DNA from: Agapetus fuscipes
Lineage: Eukaryota > Arthropoda > Insecta > Trichoptera > Glossosomatidae
Length of the DNA stretch: 64,000 nt
Assembly (NCBI GenBank): GCA_951799405.1
Contig: OX637337.1
Location: 3,596,001-3,660,000, forward strand
Reading direction: 5' to 3'
Below are positions 1 through 9,753 of the stretch, in pieces (position 1 is the stretch's first letter; every line of letters starts with the position of its first letter). The position numbers were made by a program, and so were the translations under genes. The notes beneath the pieces were generated by a model, which saw nothing but the letters and a program-made list of their open reading frames with translations, ran no database searches and had not been told where the DNA came from.

Positions 1-2
1 AA

Positions 3-545
3 TCAGTTTCAGATTCAGGCTCAAGTACAGCCCTTCAGACGGTGCAAGTGGACCAGCCAACACCGACTAGATTACTGAATGAAGTATCGCCACTGCCTGT
101 AAAAGTTAATGAGGTTCGAAAACGAGCCAAACAAGTAAGCATTATGTTGACATCTGAAGATCACATTGAAAAACGAAAATTGAAAAAAAATTAAAAAAAG
201 GAACAAACATAATAATAACGGAAGCTAAGACTGATAGACCTAAGAAAAAAAATACTATTAAGAAACGAAAGGCAATTCGTAGGTTGTCTAAAAGCAGTTG
301 TGAAGAAATTACCATCGTTTTCAATGATACATCTGAAAATGAATCTGAAGAAAGAGAGAAGATAACTGCAGAGGTTGTGGTGATAATTATTACAGGACAC
401 AATTGGTTGAGGACTGGATTCAATGCCATATTTGCATGTTCTGGGTGCATGAGAATTGCACCGAGTTTGAGAACATGTATTCTTACTGTGGCAGTAAGAA
501 CAAAAAGGATTTAAAACACATCAAGGGCAAAGGGAATGGCAAAAA
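3..545 (+). pseudogene. Decayed C-terminus of a pogo-like transposase with a PHD-type zinc finger
   Basis: Three overlapping reading frames together read as the tail of a transposase. The first, from base 3, is Ser/Pro/Lys rich and stops at about 195 in an A-rich run. The second (about 200-360) is Lys/Glu rich. The third (about 370-545) holds a cysteine/histidine cluster: CRGC, then WIQCHIC, then WVHENC, then a final YC, the spacing of a PHD-type finger. Known family: a basic linker plus terminal PHD-like finger is common at the C-terminus of pogo/Tigger-type (Tc1/mariner superfamily) transposases in insects. At least two frameshifts are needed, so it is not functional. The catalytic DDE domain would lie upstream, outside the window. 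Assignment to pogo is inference from the tail only; another PHD-bearing transposon is possible. Confidence 0.6.
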
Positions 546-549
546 AGTA

Positions 550-611
550 CTGGCCATCTCTCCCAGACCACTATGGCCATCTCCCCCGGACACTCTGGGA
601 GAGATGGCCAG
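550..611. repeat. Perfect 18-bp inverted repeat behind the transposase remnant
   Basis: CTGGCCATCTCTCCCAGA at 550-567 is repeated as its exact reverse complement at 594-611 with a 26-bp loop. The loop holds a further GGCCATCTCCCCCGGAC, and a related GGCCATCTTCCCCGGAC recurs at about 771-787, followed by TTACCCTATA. These are probably subterminal and terminal repeats of the transposon whose coding end lies just before. Confidence 0.6.
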
Positions 612-914
612 TGCTAGTTTTTTTTTAAAGTTTAAAATAAAATTGTGTGTATTCTGTAAAGTGATTTATCGTTAATGTTTGACAAGAATAATAAATAAAG
701 TTTATGTTCCATATAAATAAAATGTTTCAATCATCATAATTCCTTCACAATAGAGTCTTAAAGTTACTACGGCCATCTTCCCCGGACTTACCCTATACAA
801 TCGTTCTGTTGTTATAGTTGTCTTTGCGAATTATGGCCTTTTAAAATAAAAACTTCTTGTGGATCTTTGTGGATCTAGATTTATTGGATTCTACGGTCTC
901 AGATGCGGTCTGTA

Positions 915-1180
915 TCCTTAGTACGAGTTGCAAAACTTGAGAAAAGTAAAGTTTACGGAAAATATTAAAGTGTGATTTCTCCCAAAATCTGCCGTTTTTG
1001 TTTCTTACACATTGTGGTCTTAGCAAAAGAGTTACAGTGATGAAGAAAATCAAGTTCAAACAAACAAAAACGGCAGATTTTAAGGGAAATCACTCTTTAA
1101 TATTTTCCGTAAACTTTACTTACTTAAACGTTTTTGTCGTAAACTTTACATTACTCAAGTTTTGCAACTCGTACTAAGGG
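915..1180. mobile_element. MITE-3: foldback element, 266 bp
   Basis: The left arm, beginning CCTTAGTACGAGTTGC, returns as its reverse complement at the right end (GCAACTCGTACTAAGG). Pairing continues inward for about 100 bp with small gaps, so most of the element is one long imperfect palindrome. Both sides are flanked by TA, as expected for Tc1/mariner-type MITEs. A related foldback lies at 41,936-42,124. No coding capacity. Confidence 0.75.
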
Positions 1181-1252
1181 TACGTGATGGATAACACATT
1201 ATGGCGTCGTCGCGTCGGTACCTACAACAATCAGCTTTATGACATCTTCATA

Positions 1253-1665
1253 ACCGGTCCGTAGTTCAGTGGTAACCCTTCGGACTCTGAATGTGAAGGT
1301 TGTGGGTTCGGTTCCCGGCGGAGCACAAAAAAATACCATTTATATTTTCAAATTTGCTCTTCGCTGCGTTGAAAAATTCATAAAACCTTTACCAATGACC
1401 GGTCATCAAAGGTCCATCCAGCCTTACAGCAACTGGGTCTTGCTTGAGAATTGGCGCTTTGTAGCGACGACGATCAAGCTCGTAAAAAGGTCGCTAGCTC
1501 ATTTGGTAGAATGCTTGCATTCCATGCCGGAAGCAAGGATTCGATCTCAAAGGTTTACTCAGCCTTCACAAGAAATAAAAACCAGCCCCCCTGGGAGCTG
1601 AAAGTGCTTGGTGTCAGGCCGGCCCCCTTACCTGTAAATATAAATAGGTCCCGAAGTGCCACAAT
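1253..1665 (+). mobile_element. SINE-1/SINE-2 dimer
   Basis: The left half (1,253-1,488) is SINE-1: a tRNA-like head (A box around GTAGTTCAGTGG, B box GGTTCGGTTCC) followed by a body ending in GCGACGACGATCAAGCTCGT. It joins directly, through AAAAAGGTC, to a second tRNA-like head of SINE-2 (GCTAGCTCATTTGGTAGAATG). The SINE-2 half lacks the stretch between the B box and GTTTACTCAGCC, the same deletion as in the dimer at 47,727-48,178. Confidence 0.8.
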
Positions 1666-1667
1666 TG

Positions 1668-1800
1668 ATAATGAATTAATATTTAATTCAATGAAATATC
1701 TACTAAATAATTCATTATTATTTGATAGTGTTAATATATACCTGTTTCTGGTCAGGCAAAATAGTTGGGGAATTGCATTCCTCTTCATAAATCTATTTAA
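1668..1800 (+). mobile_element. SINE-4 body fragment
   Basis: The end contains the reverse complement of the block ATTCACCAACCTATTTTGCC that marks SINE-4 elsewhere (3,588; 9,180; 17,127; 18,480). The tRNA-like head is missing, and A/T-rich repeats follow. Confidence 0.5.
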
Positions 1801-2228
1801 ATAATAAATAAATACCTAAGTAAACATTCCCCTAGCTTTATTTTATACGCAGAAAATGTCTGTTTTAGTATATAAACCTTTAGTATACACAAAACAAGCA
1901 ATTACACATTGTTATCACCTTGAAAATCTCAGACAATGACAAAATAATTGCTTGTTTCACATAACACCAAGTATCCGAAACGTATAACTTACCGGCGCAC
2001 GACATTCCCTCCGAATCTCTCCATCTGCCGCGTCATTCATCACCCCTAGGCCCGCCTACCCCCCAGTTTTATGTTATTTTTGGACATTGTACCTACACTC
2101 CCCGCGGAGACCACGATTTGTTAACAACGTCCGGTCGTTTGCGCCACGCAGGTTGTTGTCACATTTTTAAACGCATTTCTCGTGAATTATGGTCACTGTA
2201 TTTTTTTTTTAATTTATTTAACCACTCT

Positions 2229-2600
2229 TAAGCCATGTATTTTTAACGTTAGCCTAACGACTTTATACTCAAAGAAAACGACGCACTTATGTCAATCTAA
2301 AGCTGCAAAGATATCTATATATCATTTAAGATTTATATTAAATGCATTCCCACAAGCAGACATGTATAATTTCTCGCTAACACATGCCGCATGTGGACCT
2401 ACAATATAAAAACCCAATCTCAAATGAACATAAGCCCTGCAACTCTTGCCGTCCTTCCCTGAAACAGGGGTGACATTGGCAAAGTGAACCATTTTTTACA
2501 GTATGGGTGGTCAGCCGCATACCAACCTATAAATCAAGGAACGTCAAAGGATTTCAATCGTGTGGATATTTCCTTTTTTTTATCATTATTTTTTATTTTA
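2229..2600. mobile_element. MITE-2 copy split by a LINE-A end
   Basis: 2,229-2,296 matches the left part of the MITE-2 copy at 37,095-37,221 (AACGTTAGC, GACTTTATACTC, GCACTTATGTCAATC). The element resumes at about 2,550 with TCAATCGTGTGG. TCAATC is present on both sides of the insert and is the probable target duplication. The far right end is not recognisable. Confidence 0.65.
2297..2549 (-). mobile_element. LINE-A 3-prime end, near full-length short copy
   Basis: Matches the 3-prime UTR of LINE-A (see 43,168-43,433) from the conserved start near CCTTGATTTATAGG to the tail-proximal CTTTGCAGCTT. Inserted in MITE-2 with a TCAATC duplication. Confidence 0.8.
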
Positions 2601-2620
2601 TTTAAAGCAAAATAAACGTT

Positions 2621-2765
2621 TGTTATGCGATGTTTTTTTTGTCATGTAGATACCGTTTATGCTATGTTTTGTTTCATGTGATGTTCTGTCATGCGTCGTT
2701 CTGTTATGTGACGTTATGTCATGTGTCGTTTTGTCACTGTGCCGTCGTGTTTTGTCACCAAAATC
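2621..2765 (+). repeat. 15-bp degenerate minisatellite (FB arm type)
   Basis: About nine degenerate units of consensus GTCATGTGWYGTTYT in head-to-tail order, ending with the stereotyped last unit TTTTGTCACTGTGCCG. The same array with the same closing unit recurs at 8,981-9,420, 34,868-35,068 and 39,975-40,092. Confidence 0.8.
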
Positions 2766-2940
2766 AATTGAAAACAAATCTTTATTAGAAACATAACTTC
2801 AAATCCATGGAAATTCAATCTCTTCCCTGATTGGTCGATTCTAAATTTTGTCACTCGCGTCTTCAAATGGCTTTCGACCAATCACAGGCCTGCGTTGCAT
2901 TGTCAACCTCTCTGGTGACACTCCACACAAAGCTATATAC

Positions 2941-3031
2941 ATATATACTCACACACACACACGTTTACGTCTATTGCGCCCATTCTTATTGTGAATTGGA
3001 CTGTATGTATGAGAGAGTCAATTCGATAGTA

Positions 3032-3060
<29 letters not shown>
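2941..3060. repeat. Facing (CA)n and (TG)n microsatellites
   Basis: A short (CA) run near 2,950-2,961 and a longer (TG) run at about 3,032-3,058 lie in opposite sense 70 bp apart, so they could pair as a hairpin. Probably simple slippage tracts. Confidence 0.8.
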
Positions 3061-3063
<3 letters not shown>

Positions 3064-3332
3064 TTCGTCGTCCTTTTGTCACCAGATTTTTAAAATGGCT
3101 GCTTTTGTGTTCCAAATTTGAATACCGGCTTTTCATTGGATGAATGGCATGCACTCTTTATTATTTTGAATACAAATAATATAATATGACATTTAATGTA
3201 TTATAGTAACAAGAGATTGATTTTTGTTTGGAATCGTAGTGAATTTTGAAATACTAATATTTAGTAGATTTTTAATGCATTTTGCAAAAATAAATCATAT
3301 TTAAGATTCTTATGAATATCCTCTCATACAGG

Positions 3333-3450
3333 CAGAAATGATTTCCCGTTTCGGTGTTTATTTCAAACCCAAAGTAATATGCCAGCAAGGCTTACTTAGT
3401 CTTCACAAGAAATGAGTATCAGCCCTCTCGGATGATTTTCACTATTGATT
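3333..3450 (+). mobile_element. SINE-2 internal fragment
   Basis: Begins inside the body at GCAGAAATGATTTCCCG and shows the diagnostic blocks TTTCGGTGTTTATTTC, GGCTTACTTAGTCTTC and AAATGAGTATCAGCCC. It lacks the tRNA-like head and tail. Confidence 0.7.
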
Positions 3451-3587
3451 GACGGAACAATAATGTCGATTCCATTTCATATGCGGACGTCATTGGAAAA
3501 GACAATCAATAAATGAAGTAGAATATGTACCTATCTGAGTGGAAATATTATTACCCGTTTTAAATACCTATATATAGTTGTGAAGAC

Positions 3588-3790
3588 AAATGCCATTCAC
3601 CAACTTATTTTGCTTGGCCAGAAAAAGGTATTAACATTATGAATTAATAATTCTTTGTTTTTCATATTTTTACATTACGAATCAACAATTACCCAATGGC
3701 ATATGTGTGCACCAGGGTAAAAGTTATTGTCGATAGGGCATGACGCAGGCGAGGTTCAAACTTGCGATTATCTCAGTAACGCAAATTAGA
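3588..3790 (-). mobile_element. SINE-4 copy
   Basis: Starts with TGCCATTCACCAACTTATTT and TTGGCCAGAAA, then ACCAGGGTAAAAGTTATTG. On the minus strand the last ~65 bp read as a decayed tRNA-like head, so this is a tRNA-derived SINE pointing left. Confidence 0.6.
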
Positions 3791-4330
3791 GTATCGACAC
3801 CTTGTCTCCTTGATCATACCAGCGAATACACATTCAAGAGTTTGAAACCGTAGCCTCCAATATAACAACAACCGCCATTTTTAATCGGTCTTTGCATGCC
3901 TACTTCTCTAGCTCAACTTAGATAAGGTAGTAGAGGTACCTATTTATTATCCTCGTATATTCTTTATTTTTCCAACATTTTCATCTTTTAGTTAAGCAGG
4001 CACCTACCTAGGTAGTACCTAGGTACTTTTTGGTAAGTGCTTTAGGTACCATTATCCTTTGAGAGTAGGTAGCAGGCCCTCTACTACAATGCTACCTATT
4101 CTGGCACAAGTGGGATGTGATGTGGGTGAAATTGATGTTCCCGCTCGTACGTCACTCCTGCTAGAAGCCGCTGACACCCAGGGGGAGGGTGGGGGAGGCT
4201 GCCAACGCTGTCACCCCACCACCCCTTCAAAGGGATCAAATATACAGTAGATACTATATAGTTATTAATTTGTAACTTAGATTATTACACATTATTAAAG
4301 ATAATAGAACGATCCATAGTCCAGTGGTAG
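3791..4330. other. Unassigned; GGTACC-rich DNA
   Basis: No gene or transposon recognised. Around 3,935-4,050 there is a cluster of AGGTACC/CCTACCTAGGT words of the kind abundant in lepidopteran genomes. At 4,309-4,333 a partial tRNA-like head (ATAGTCCAGTGG) sits just before the next SINE dimer. Confidence 0.6.
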
Positions 4331-4333
4331 CAT

Positions 4334-4875
4334 ATCGGTCCGTAGTCCAGTGGTTACACTTCGGACTCGTAAATAGAAGGTTGGGGGTTCGAATCCTGGC
4401 GGTGCACAAAAGTGTACCATTTATATTTTCAAATATGCTCTTTGCTGGGTTAAAATATTCATAGCATTTTACCAAAGACCTTTACAGCACAAATGCTGTA
4501 AGACCCAAAGGTCTTGCTTGAAAAAACGGCCAAGCTTGTAATAAGTCCGGTCGAAAGCTCAGTTAATAGAATGCTTGCATTCCATGCCATGCCGTGAGCT
4601 CGGGTTCGAATCCCACCGAGGTTGTCAGAAATGATTTCCCGTTTTGGTGTCTATTTTAAACCCCAAAATAAAATATCGGCAAGGTGTAGGTACCTACTCA
4701 GCCTTCACAAGAAATGAGCACCAGCAGGGAAAACTCCCTCTTCACCTGAAAGTGGTTGGTGTGAGGCCGGCCGCCTTAGTCGTAAAAATAAATGGGTCCC
4801 GAATCACCATATATGACCCCATCGGGGATAACGCAGGCAAGAATCTATACTATACGGATAGCTTAGTTGCGTTTA
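4334..4875 (+). mobile_element. SINE-1/SINE-2 dimer with full SINE-2 half
   Basis: SINE-1 (4,334-4,546) has A-box GTAGTCCAGTGG and B-box GGTTCGAATCC. The join is GTAATAAGTCCGGTC. The SINE-2 half (4,547-4,875) has AGCTCAGTTAATAGAATG and GGGTTCGAATCCC, the body, and the terminal TAGCTTAGTTGCGTTT. Unlike the dimers at 1,253 and 47,727, its SINE-2 half keeps the ATGATTTCCCG block. Confidence 0.85.
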
Positions 4876-4879
4876 TTAT

Positions 4880-5310
4880 TATTTATTTTTTAGTACCTAC
4901 TGATGCTGGCATTTAGGAAATGTAAATATAAAATATTGAATAAGTCGGTAATTTTTCGACGTATATTTTTACACAAGATTGGGCGTCAACCCTTGGTCTC
5001 TCTTCTTCTCGACGTTCATCCCTCCCCCCTCCCCCGCGCGGCTGGGTGGTCCCCCCCAACAGTATCGATCCGTCTCCTACACCCCTCCATCCCGCTCTCA
5101 ACCATCCCCCACCCCCCTCCCGGCCCCACCCCGTGCCCTACTTTCTGATATTTTTCCACATAGCCATACTTGTATGGAGCTCTGTCCAATGTGTTACATG
5201 TAAGTATAGGTGCGGGAGATAGAAAATAAGGAGAGAGGGTGGATGTCTATTATCTACTAGCATAAAACTGTCCACTATATTTTTAATGTTTGATTACATT
5301 TATATCAGTG
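4880..5310. other. Unassigned; C-rich tract
   Basis: No gene seen. 5,018-5,145 is strongly C-rich on the plus strand (many CCCCTCCC runs). Confidence 0.6.
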
Positions 5311-5311
5311 C

Positions 5312-5571
5312 TATAATCTATATTCCAAGTTGCAAAGATATATTAACATTTAAAGCTCATATCAAATGCATGCCCACAAACAGACACTTGTAGTTCGCGC
5401 TTAAAAATGTTGAATGTGTAGGTACCTACTTACAAATTAAATCCAAACCTCAAATGAATATAAACCCTGCAACTTTTGCCGACATTCCCTGAAACAGGGG
5501 TGACATTGGCAAAGTGAACCATTTTTTACAGTATGGGTAGTCAGCCTCATACCAACCTATAAGTCAAGGAA
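5312..5571 (-). mobile_element. LINE-A 3-prime end copy
   Basis: Runs from the tail side (AAGTTGCAAAGATATATT) to the conserved 5-prime edge AACCTATAAGTCAAGGAA. Essentially a complete short copy. Confidence 0.85.
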
Positions 5572-5700
5572 TGGATCATGGATCATAGATCTTACTAAAA
5601 ATTAGAACAGGGGTAGAGATGTAGAGTGTGCTGGTGAAGCTGGACTTTCAACTAGAATCCCGTAATAGTGCGCAGCACGAGTAGGCAGGCTAGTAATCTG

Positions 5701-6050
5701 TTATTATCTAAGTTGCAAAGATACATTAACATTTAAAAATTCATATTAAATGCATGCCCGCAAACAGACGCGTGCAAGTTTGCGTTTACAAATGCTGAAC
5801 GTGTACACAGAAAATTAAAAACCGAACCTCAAATAAACGTAAACCCTGAAACATTTGACGTCGTTCCCTGAAACAGAAGTGACATTGGCAAAGTGAACCA
5901 TTTTTTACAGCACATTGCCTTGACTTATTGGTTGGTATGAGTCGGACCGCCCATAGATACTGTAAAAAATGGTTCACTCTACCTATGTCACCCCTGGTTC
6001 AGGGAAGGACGGCAAATATAGCAGGGCTTATGTTCATTTGAGATTTGACA
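5701..6050. mobile_element. Head-to-head pair of LINE-A 3-prime ends
   Basis: A minus copy at 5,701-5,918 meets a plus copy at 5,928-6,050 that begins CCTTGACTTATTGG and stops at TTCATTTGAG, with no tail. The two cover overlapping parts of the repeat, so this is not a simple 5-prime inversion of one insertion. Confidence 0.75.
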
Positions 6051-6500
6051 AAAAAAACGAATACAAAATGATATTTGTACAAACAACAAAAAGTAACTAG
6101 ACGCAAATTGAAAAACATGAATGCCGATAAAAAGCATGAAGAATTCTTACTCAGAAAAAAAACTTCCATGTCGAATTTATGAATAAACGACAACAAGGGG
6201 CACCCATTTCAGTAACTAGGGCAATATCCAAAATGGAGGACGGTTTTTAAAAAAAAAAATAGTGACAAAGGGGACTCGAATCTGGGTCCCTATTTGTTTA
6301 TCCGGCATTGTAGTCGATGGGCTACACCCTCTTTTGAAAAATATGTCTCTAAGGGTTGAAGCCACCCTTACAAAGAAGTGAATATTTTTGTTTACGTATG
6401 GATTTTTCTGGCTTCCATTTTAACTTTACTTTAGTGATAATTTGAATGATTAATTTCTAAATTAGTACAACAATAATCAATTTTAAGCAAAGCACCTAGG
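6051..6500. other. Unassigned
   Basis: AT-rich sequence with no recognised element or open frame of note. Confidence 0.5.
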
Positions 6501-6502
6501 CA

Positions 6503-6672
6503 GTTTACGCTTAAAAATGCTGCATGTGTACTTACAAATAAAAATCCAAACCTCAAATGAACATGAACCTTCCAACTTTTGCCGACCTTCTCTGAAACAA
6601 CGGTGACATTTGGCAAAGTGACCGATTTTTTACAGTATAGGTGGTCAGCCTCATATTGACCTAGACGTCAAG
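6503..6672 (-). mobile_element. LINE-A 3-prime end, tail lost
   Basis: Contains the internal blocks (CAAATGAACATGAACC, GCCGACCTTCTCTG, TTTTTTACAGTAT) and the 5-prime edge GTCAAGGAACG, but the tail-proximal third is absent. Confidence 0.75.
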
Positions 6673-7205
6673 GAACGTAGGCATATATTTTGTATTAGAA
6701 GGGTAGTTTTTTTTTCAATCAATAAACTGAAAAAAAAAACTCGTAAAATTAAGAGGGAAATGTCATTTAAAATATTGAATAGAAAATATTAAAATTATTT
6801 TGCATGACTGGGTTTTTGTATTTTATTATTATCCTTCACTACACAATTCAGTTGAATGAAGGGTTTTATTTATTTATTTAAATATATATTTTTTATTATT
6901 TAAATAATACGGTAGGCATTTTTAACAATTAAGCACCCAACCCTTTTTGAGCTCTAGTACCACAGATGCCTTTTGTGGTATTGACAAATGGCCTGTCATA
7001 TTTTTATATTGAAAATTCTTTTGACAGTTTTTCAATACATACGATACGGAGAAAAAAAAATATAGGTCGATGCATGTATAATAAATATTATAATTATATA
7101 TTTTAAATTGCATGTTTATTTACTTACAATAAAAAAAAATGTTATTCGTTGGTAAGCGCATCACTCGAGAACTGCTGAATCGATTTGGCTGTAAGCTAAA
7201 CATTT
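6673..7205. other. Unassigned AT-rich DNA
   Basis: Nothing recognised; repeated A/T runs only. Confidence 0.5.
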
Positions 7206-7210
7206 ATTTA

Positions 7211-7484
7211 GAGAGCGTTGTTTTTGTGTGAATCCCACCTCAGAAGCCCTCTGCGAGCTTGGTTGCCGCTATAGATAGCGCTGATTCTTAAGCAAGATCC
7301 AGTTGCTGTAAGGCTAGATGGGTTTTTGGTGACTGGTCATTGGTAAAGGTGTATGAATTGTTCAACCTAGTGGAGAGCATATTTGAAAATATAAATGGTA
7401 TATTTTTTGTGCTCCACCGGGATTCGAACTCACAACCTTCCATTTACGAGCTCAAAGCGCTACCACTGAACTACGGACCGGTCA
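7211..7484 (-). mobile_element. SINE-1 copy, GAGGTGTGAT-type tail
   Basis: Full-length on the minus strand: head GACCGGTCCGTAGTTCAG, B box GGTTGTGAGTTCGAATCCC, body, then the second type of SINE-1 tail with AGGTGGGATTCACAC. Confidence 0.85.
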
Positions 7485-7707
7485 TCATTTCAGGATTTAC
7501 CAAACAATAATTATCTAAGCGATTATATCTTGGACAAACAAACGTCTGACGATGAAGCTAGTATATTTTTAATTTAAAATCAAAATGATTCACAATTGGT
7601 CCATATTTTTGCATGTGAGTCGTTCTTATTAACTATTTGATTTATAATCTTCTTTTTTTTTTAATACCACCAACCATTTGTGTTTTTTATTTTTTATTTT
7701 CCTCTTA

Positions 7708-7835
7708 GAGCTCGGGTTCGAATCCCACCGAGAGTGCTAGAAATGATTTCCCGTTTCGGTATTCATTTCAAAGCCAAAATAAAATACCGGCAAAGCTTAC
7801 TCAGCCTCCAAAAGAAATGAGTACCAGCCAATACC
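7708..7835 (+). mobile_element. SINE-2 fragment
   Basis: Begins inside the tRNA-like head at GAGCTCGGGTTCGAATCCC, continues through ATGATTTCCCGTTTCGG and CTTACTCAGCC, and stops after GAGTACCAGCC. Confidence 0.75.
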
Positions 7836-8780
7836 AGTATTCCCGAAGGATCGAGCGCCGGGAAGCGTGTTTCCCTTCTCACTGTGGGTTCGGCGACAAT
7901 TCACGCTGAAGTATTGCCGCGCACATTAAATTAATTATCAAGTTTCAGTTTTTTCATATTATCTCGAAAACTGTTCACATTCCTTAAAATATTTTTCAAA
8001 CACTCTCTAGACATTGTATCATTCTATAATTATGAAGAAAAAAAATATGTCCAAAATATTAAACAGCAAATTATAAGAAAAAAATGTGAACAAAAACGTG
8101 TTTTTTAAAATATTTTTTTGTAGCGTCATTTTTTAAGTTTTATAAAATATTTTAACTTAAAAATTTAGATAAAAAATCAATAAACACGTGTGATTTTTTC
8201 CATTAATGTCACTTCTTTACAAAGGCCATAAAGTGTAAGAAACATTTTTAGTGTGTGTCGTCTGTCGAAACGGGGGGTAGAAAGGAAAGACGCGGATGTG
8301 GCATGAAGTTACACTATGTTTGCAGCTTAGTGTTACTACGCATAATACTGTAACTTTATCGCTGTTACATTAAGGGTGTCTTGAACCTCTGTGTCACAGA
8401 GTCAAATCAAGTTCTTTCTATTCTTGCATAGGTAGGTACGTCCTTCAACTCATTCATATCCATCACATTAGTACATATTTCCTTCTTATACCCTAATGGA
8501 TTTATGATAGACTCACATTGTTTTTATTATATTCTTGGGTTCGATTCCTATTAAGCATTTTCAAGATGTAAATTGTAGATTATTCAAAGCGGTTTTCATG
8601 TATTATCTCCCTTATATAACAAGTAGTACTTAGTTCGGTGTCCGCCCACATCTGAGAACTATATATACCCCAAGTATAAAATACTACTTTTACACGCAAC
8701 CATAGCGTAAAAGTTTCCTGCAGATCGATCGAGTCACTAATGTTGAAGTTTTTTCTCGTATTAATTTTAGAGTTGAACTC
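7836..8780. other. Unassigned
   Basis: No recognised gene or repeat. The part from 7,920 to 8,260 is AT-rich; no open frame with a recognisable product. Confidence 0.5.
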
Positions 8781-8782
8781 TT

Positions 8783-8897
8783 GCCTCCTTATTCATAAAA
8801 AGGTTTTAATTTTTAAACCAATATAAAGTCAGTTTTTCCATACTAATAAGCTGGTTTATCTCTGGTTTTGGGTTCAACCAATCTAATGAATAAGGCC
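8783..8897. mobile_element. Small inverted-repeat element
   Basis: CCTTATTCATAA near the left edge faces TAATGAATAAGG at the right edge, with further facing blocks (GGTTTTAATTTTTAAACC; GGTTTATCTCTGGTTTT) inside. Looks like a short decayed MITE. Confidence 0.4.
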
Positions 8898-8980
8898 GTT
8901 GATGTCCATCAAAAGGTAAAAACTGGTTAATTTTAGACACATTATTAGAAATGAGAAATATTCACTCCTACATCTCATCA

Positions 8981-9420
8981 GGTGACAGATAGAACGGCAC
9001 AGTGACAAAACGACACATGACAGAACGACACAGTGACAAAACGACACAGTGAGTATCAAAAAAAGAACATACCATAAACGGCACGTGAAAAAACATCACA
9101 TGACAGAACGAATTTCTGGTGATGTTTTGTCATAGCGATGTTTTTTTTTTTTTTTTTTTAAAATAGATTTGTGGAAAGGAATGCAATCCACCAACCTATT
9201 TTACCTGGCCTTCATGCGAAAGCAGAAGCTTGTGTGCATGCAACGGCATCTGTTGAACCAGGGTCGAAGTTATCGTCGCGGGATTCGAACCAGCGTTATC
9301 CGGTTCCAAATAACCTGTCTTGATCCCCGCGGCTATAACAGCGACATATCTTATCACTTGATGTTCTGTCATTTGTCGTTCTATCATGTGTCGTTTTGTC
9401 ACTGTGTCGTTCTACCATGG
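8981..9420. mobile_element. FB element: inverted minisatellite arms, split by SINE-4
   Basis: The left arm (8,981-9,111) is a minus-sense run of the 15-bp unit (ACACATGACAGAACG and variants). At about 9,113 the sense flips to plus (GATGTTTTGTCATAGCG) and resumes at 9,358-9,420 (GTCATTTGTCGTTCT, GTCACTGTGTCGTTCT). Both outer ends carry the same unit, TAGAACGRCACAGTGAC read inward. The plan of long inverted repeats built of short tandem units resembles Foldback/Galileo-type elements of Drosophila. No transposase is present. Confidence 0.7.
9141..9356 (-). mobile_element. SINE-4 inserted in the FB right arm
   Basis: A T run at 9,141-9,158 is the poly(A) of a minus-strand insertion. It is followed by CACCAACCTATTTTACC, GAACCAGGGTCGAAG, GGGATTCGAACC and CGCGGCTATAAC. 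Read on the minus strand this is a tRNA-like head with B box GGTTCGAATCCC and a SINE body. Confidence 0.65.
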
Positions 9421-9429
9421 AACCATCTC

Positions 9430-9753
9430 ATCATGATGCGGTGGAGACTCATTCTCCAAATCCCAAGGACAGCTAGACGTACCAACAAGTCCATTCGTCG
9501 GGAGCTACGTTTGGATGGCTTGACTCTGGCCAATATATGTACACACCGTATTCTTCAGTTCTTCGGATACGTTGCCCTTGGCAATGAGGATAGCCTGGAA
9601 CGACTAGCTGTAATCAGTGGCTTGGAGAGGAACAAAGGAAAAGGAACGATGGACACACGATGGACCGACCAAGTAAAGACAACAGCAGGCACTTTGATGG
9701 TTGAAGCGCTGTGGGCAGCGTGGTCAAGAGAGAACTGGAGAAAAGTGGTTACC
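9430..9753 (+). pseudogene. C-terminal piece of a LINE ORF2, fused to 5S-like DNA
   Basis: The translation includes RRELRLDGLTLANI, then FFGYVALGNEDSLERL, then TMDTRWTDQVKTTAG and SRENWRKVVTV. This layout (a short helix with FGHV/ARM-like motif, basic linker, WxDQxK block, final WR) is typical of the C-terminal tail of RTE-like and related LINE ORF2 proteins. The open frame begins upstream in unrelated repeats and runs on into the 5S-like sequence at 9,754, so the long ORF (9,169-9,843) is a chance fusion of three repeats, not one gene. Confidence 0.65.

Noticed and set aside
2941..3060. CA/TG tracts as a regulatory Z-DNA site
   Set aside because: Plain dinucleotide microsatellites with no gene nearby.
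4979..5203. Proline-rich ORFs in the C-rich tract as a gene
   Set aside because: Open frames occur on both strands simply because of the C-rich composition; no motif or splice context.
5701..6050. Twin-priming 5-prime inversion of one LINE-A insertion
   Set aside because: The inverted pieces overlap in the part of the element they cover, which a single twin-priming event would not produce.
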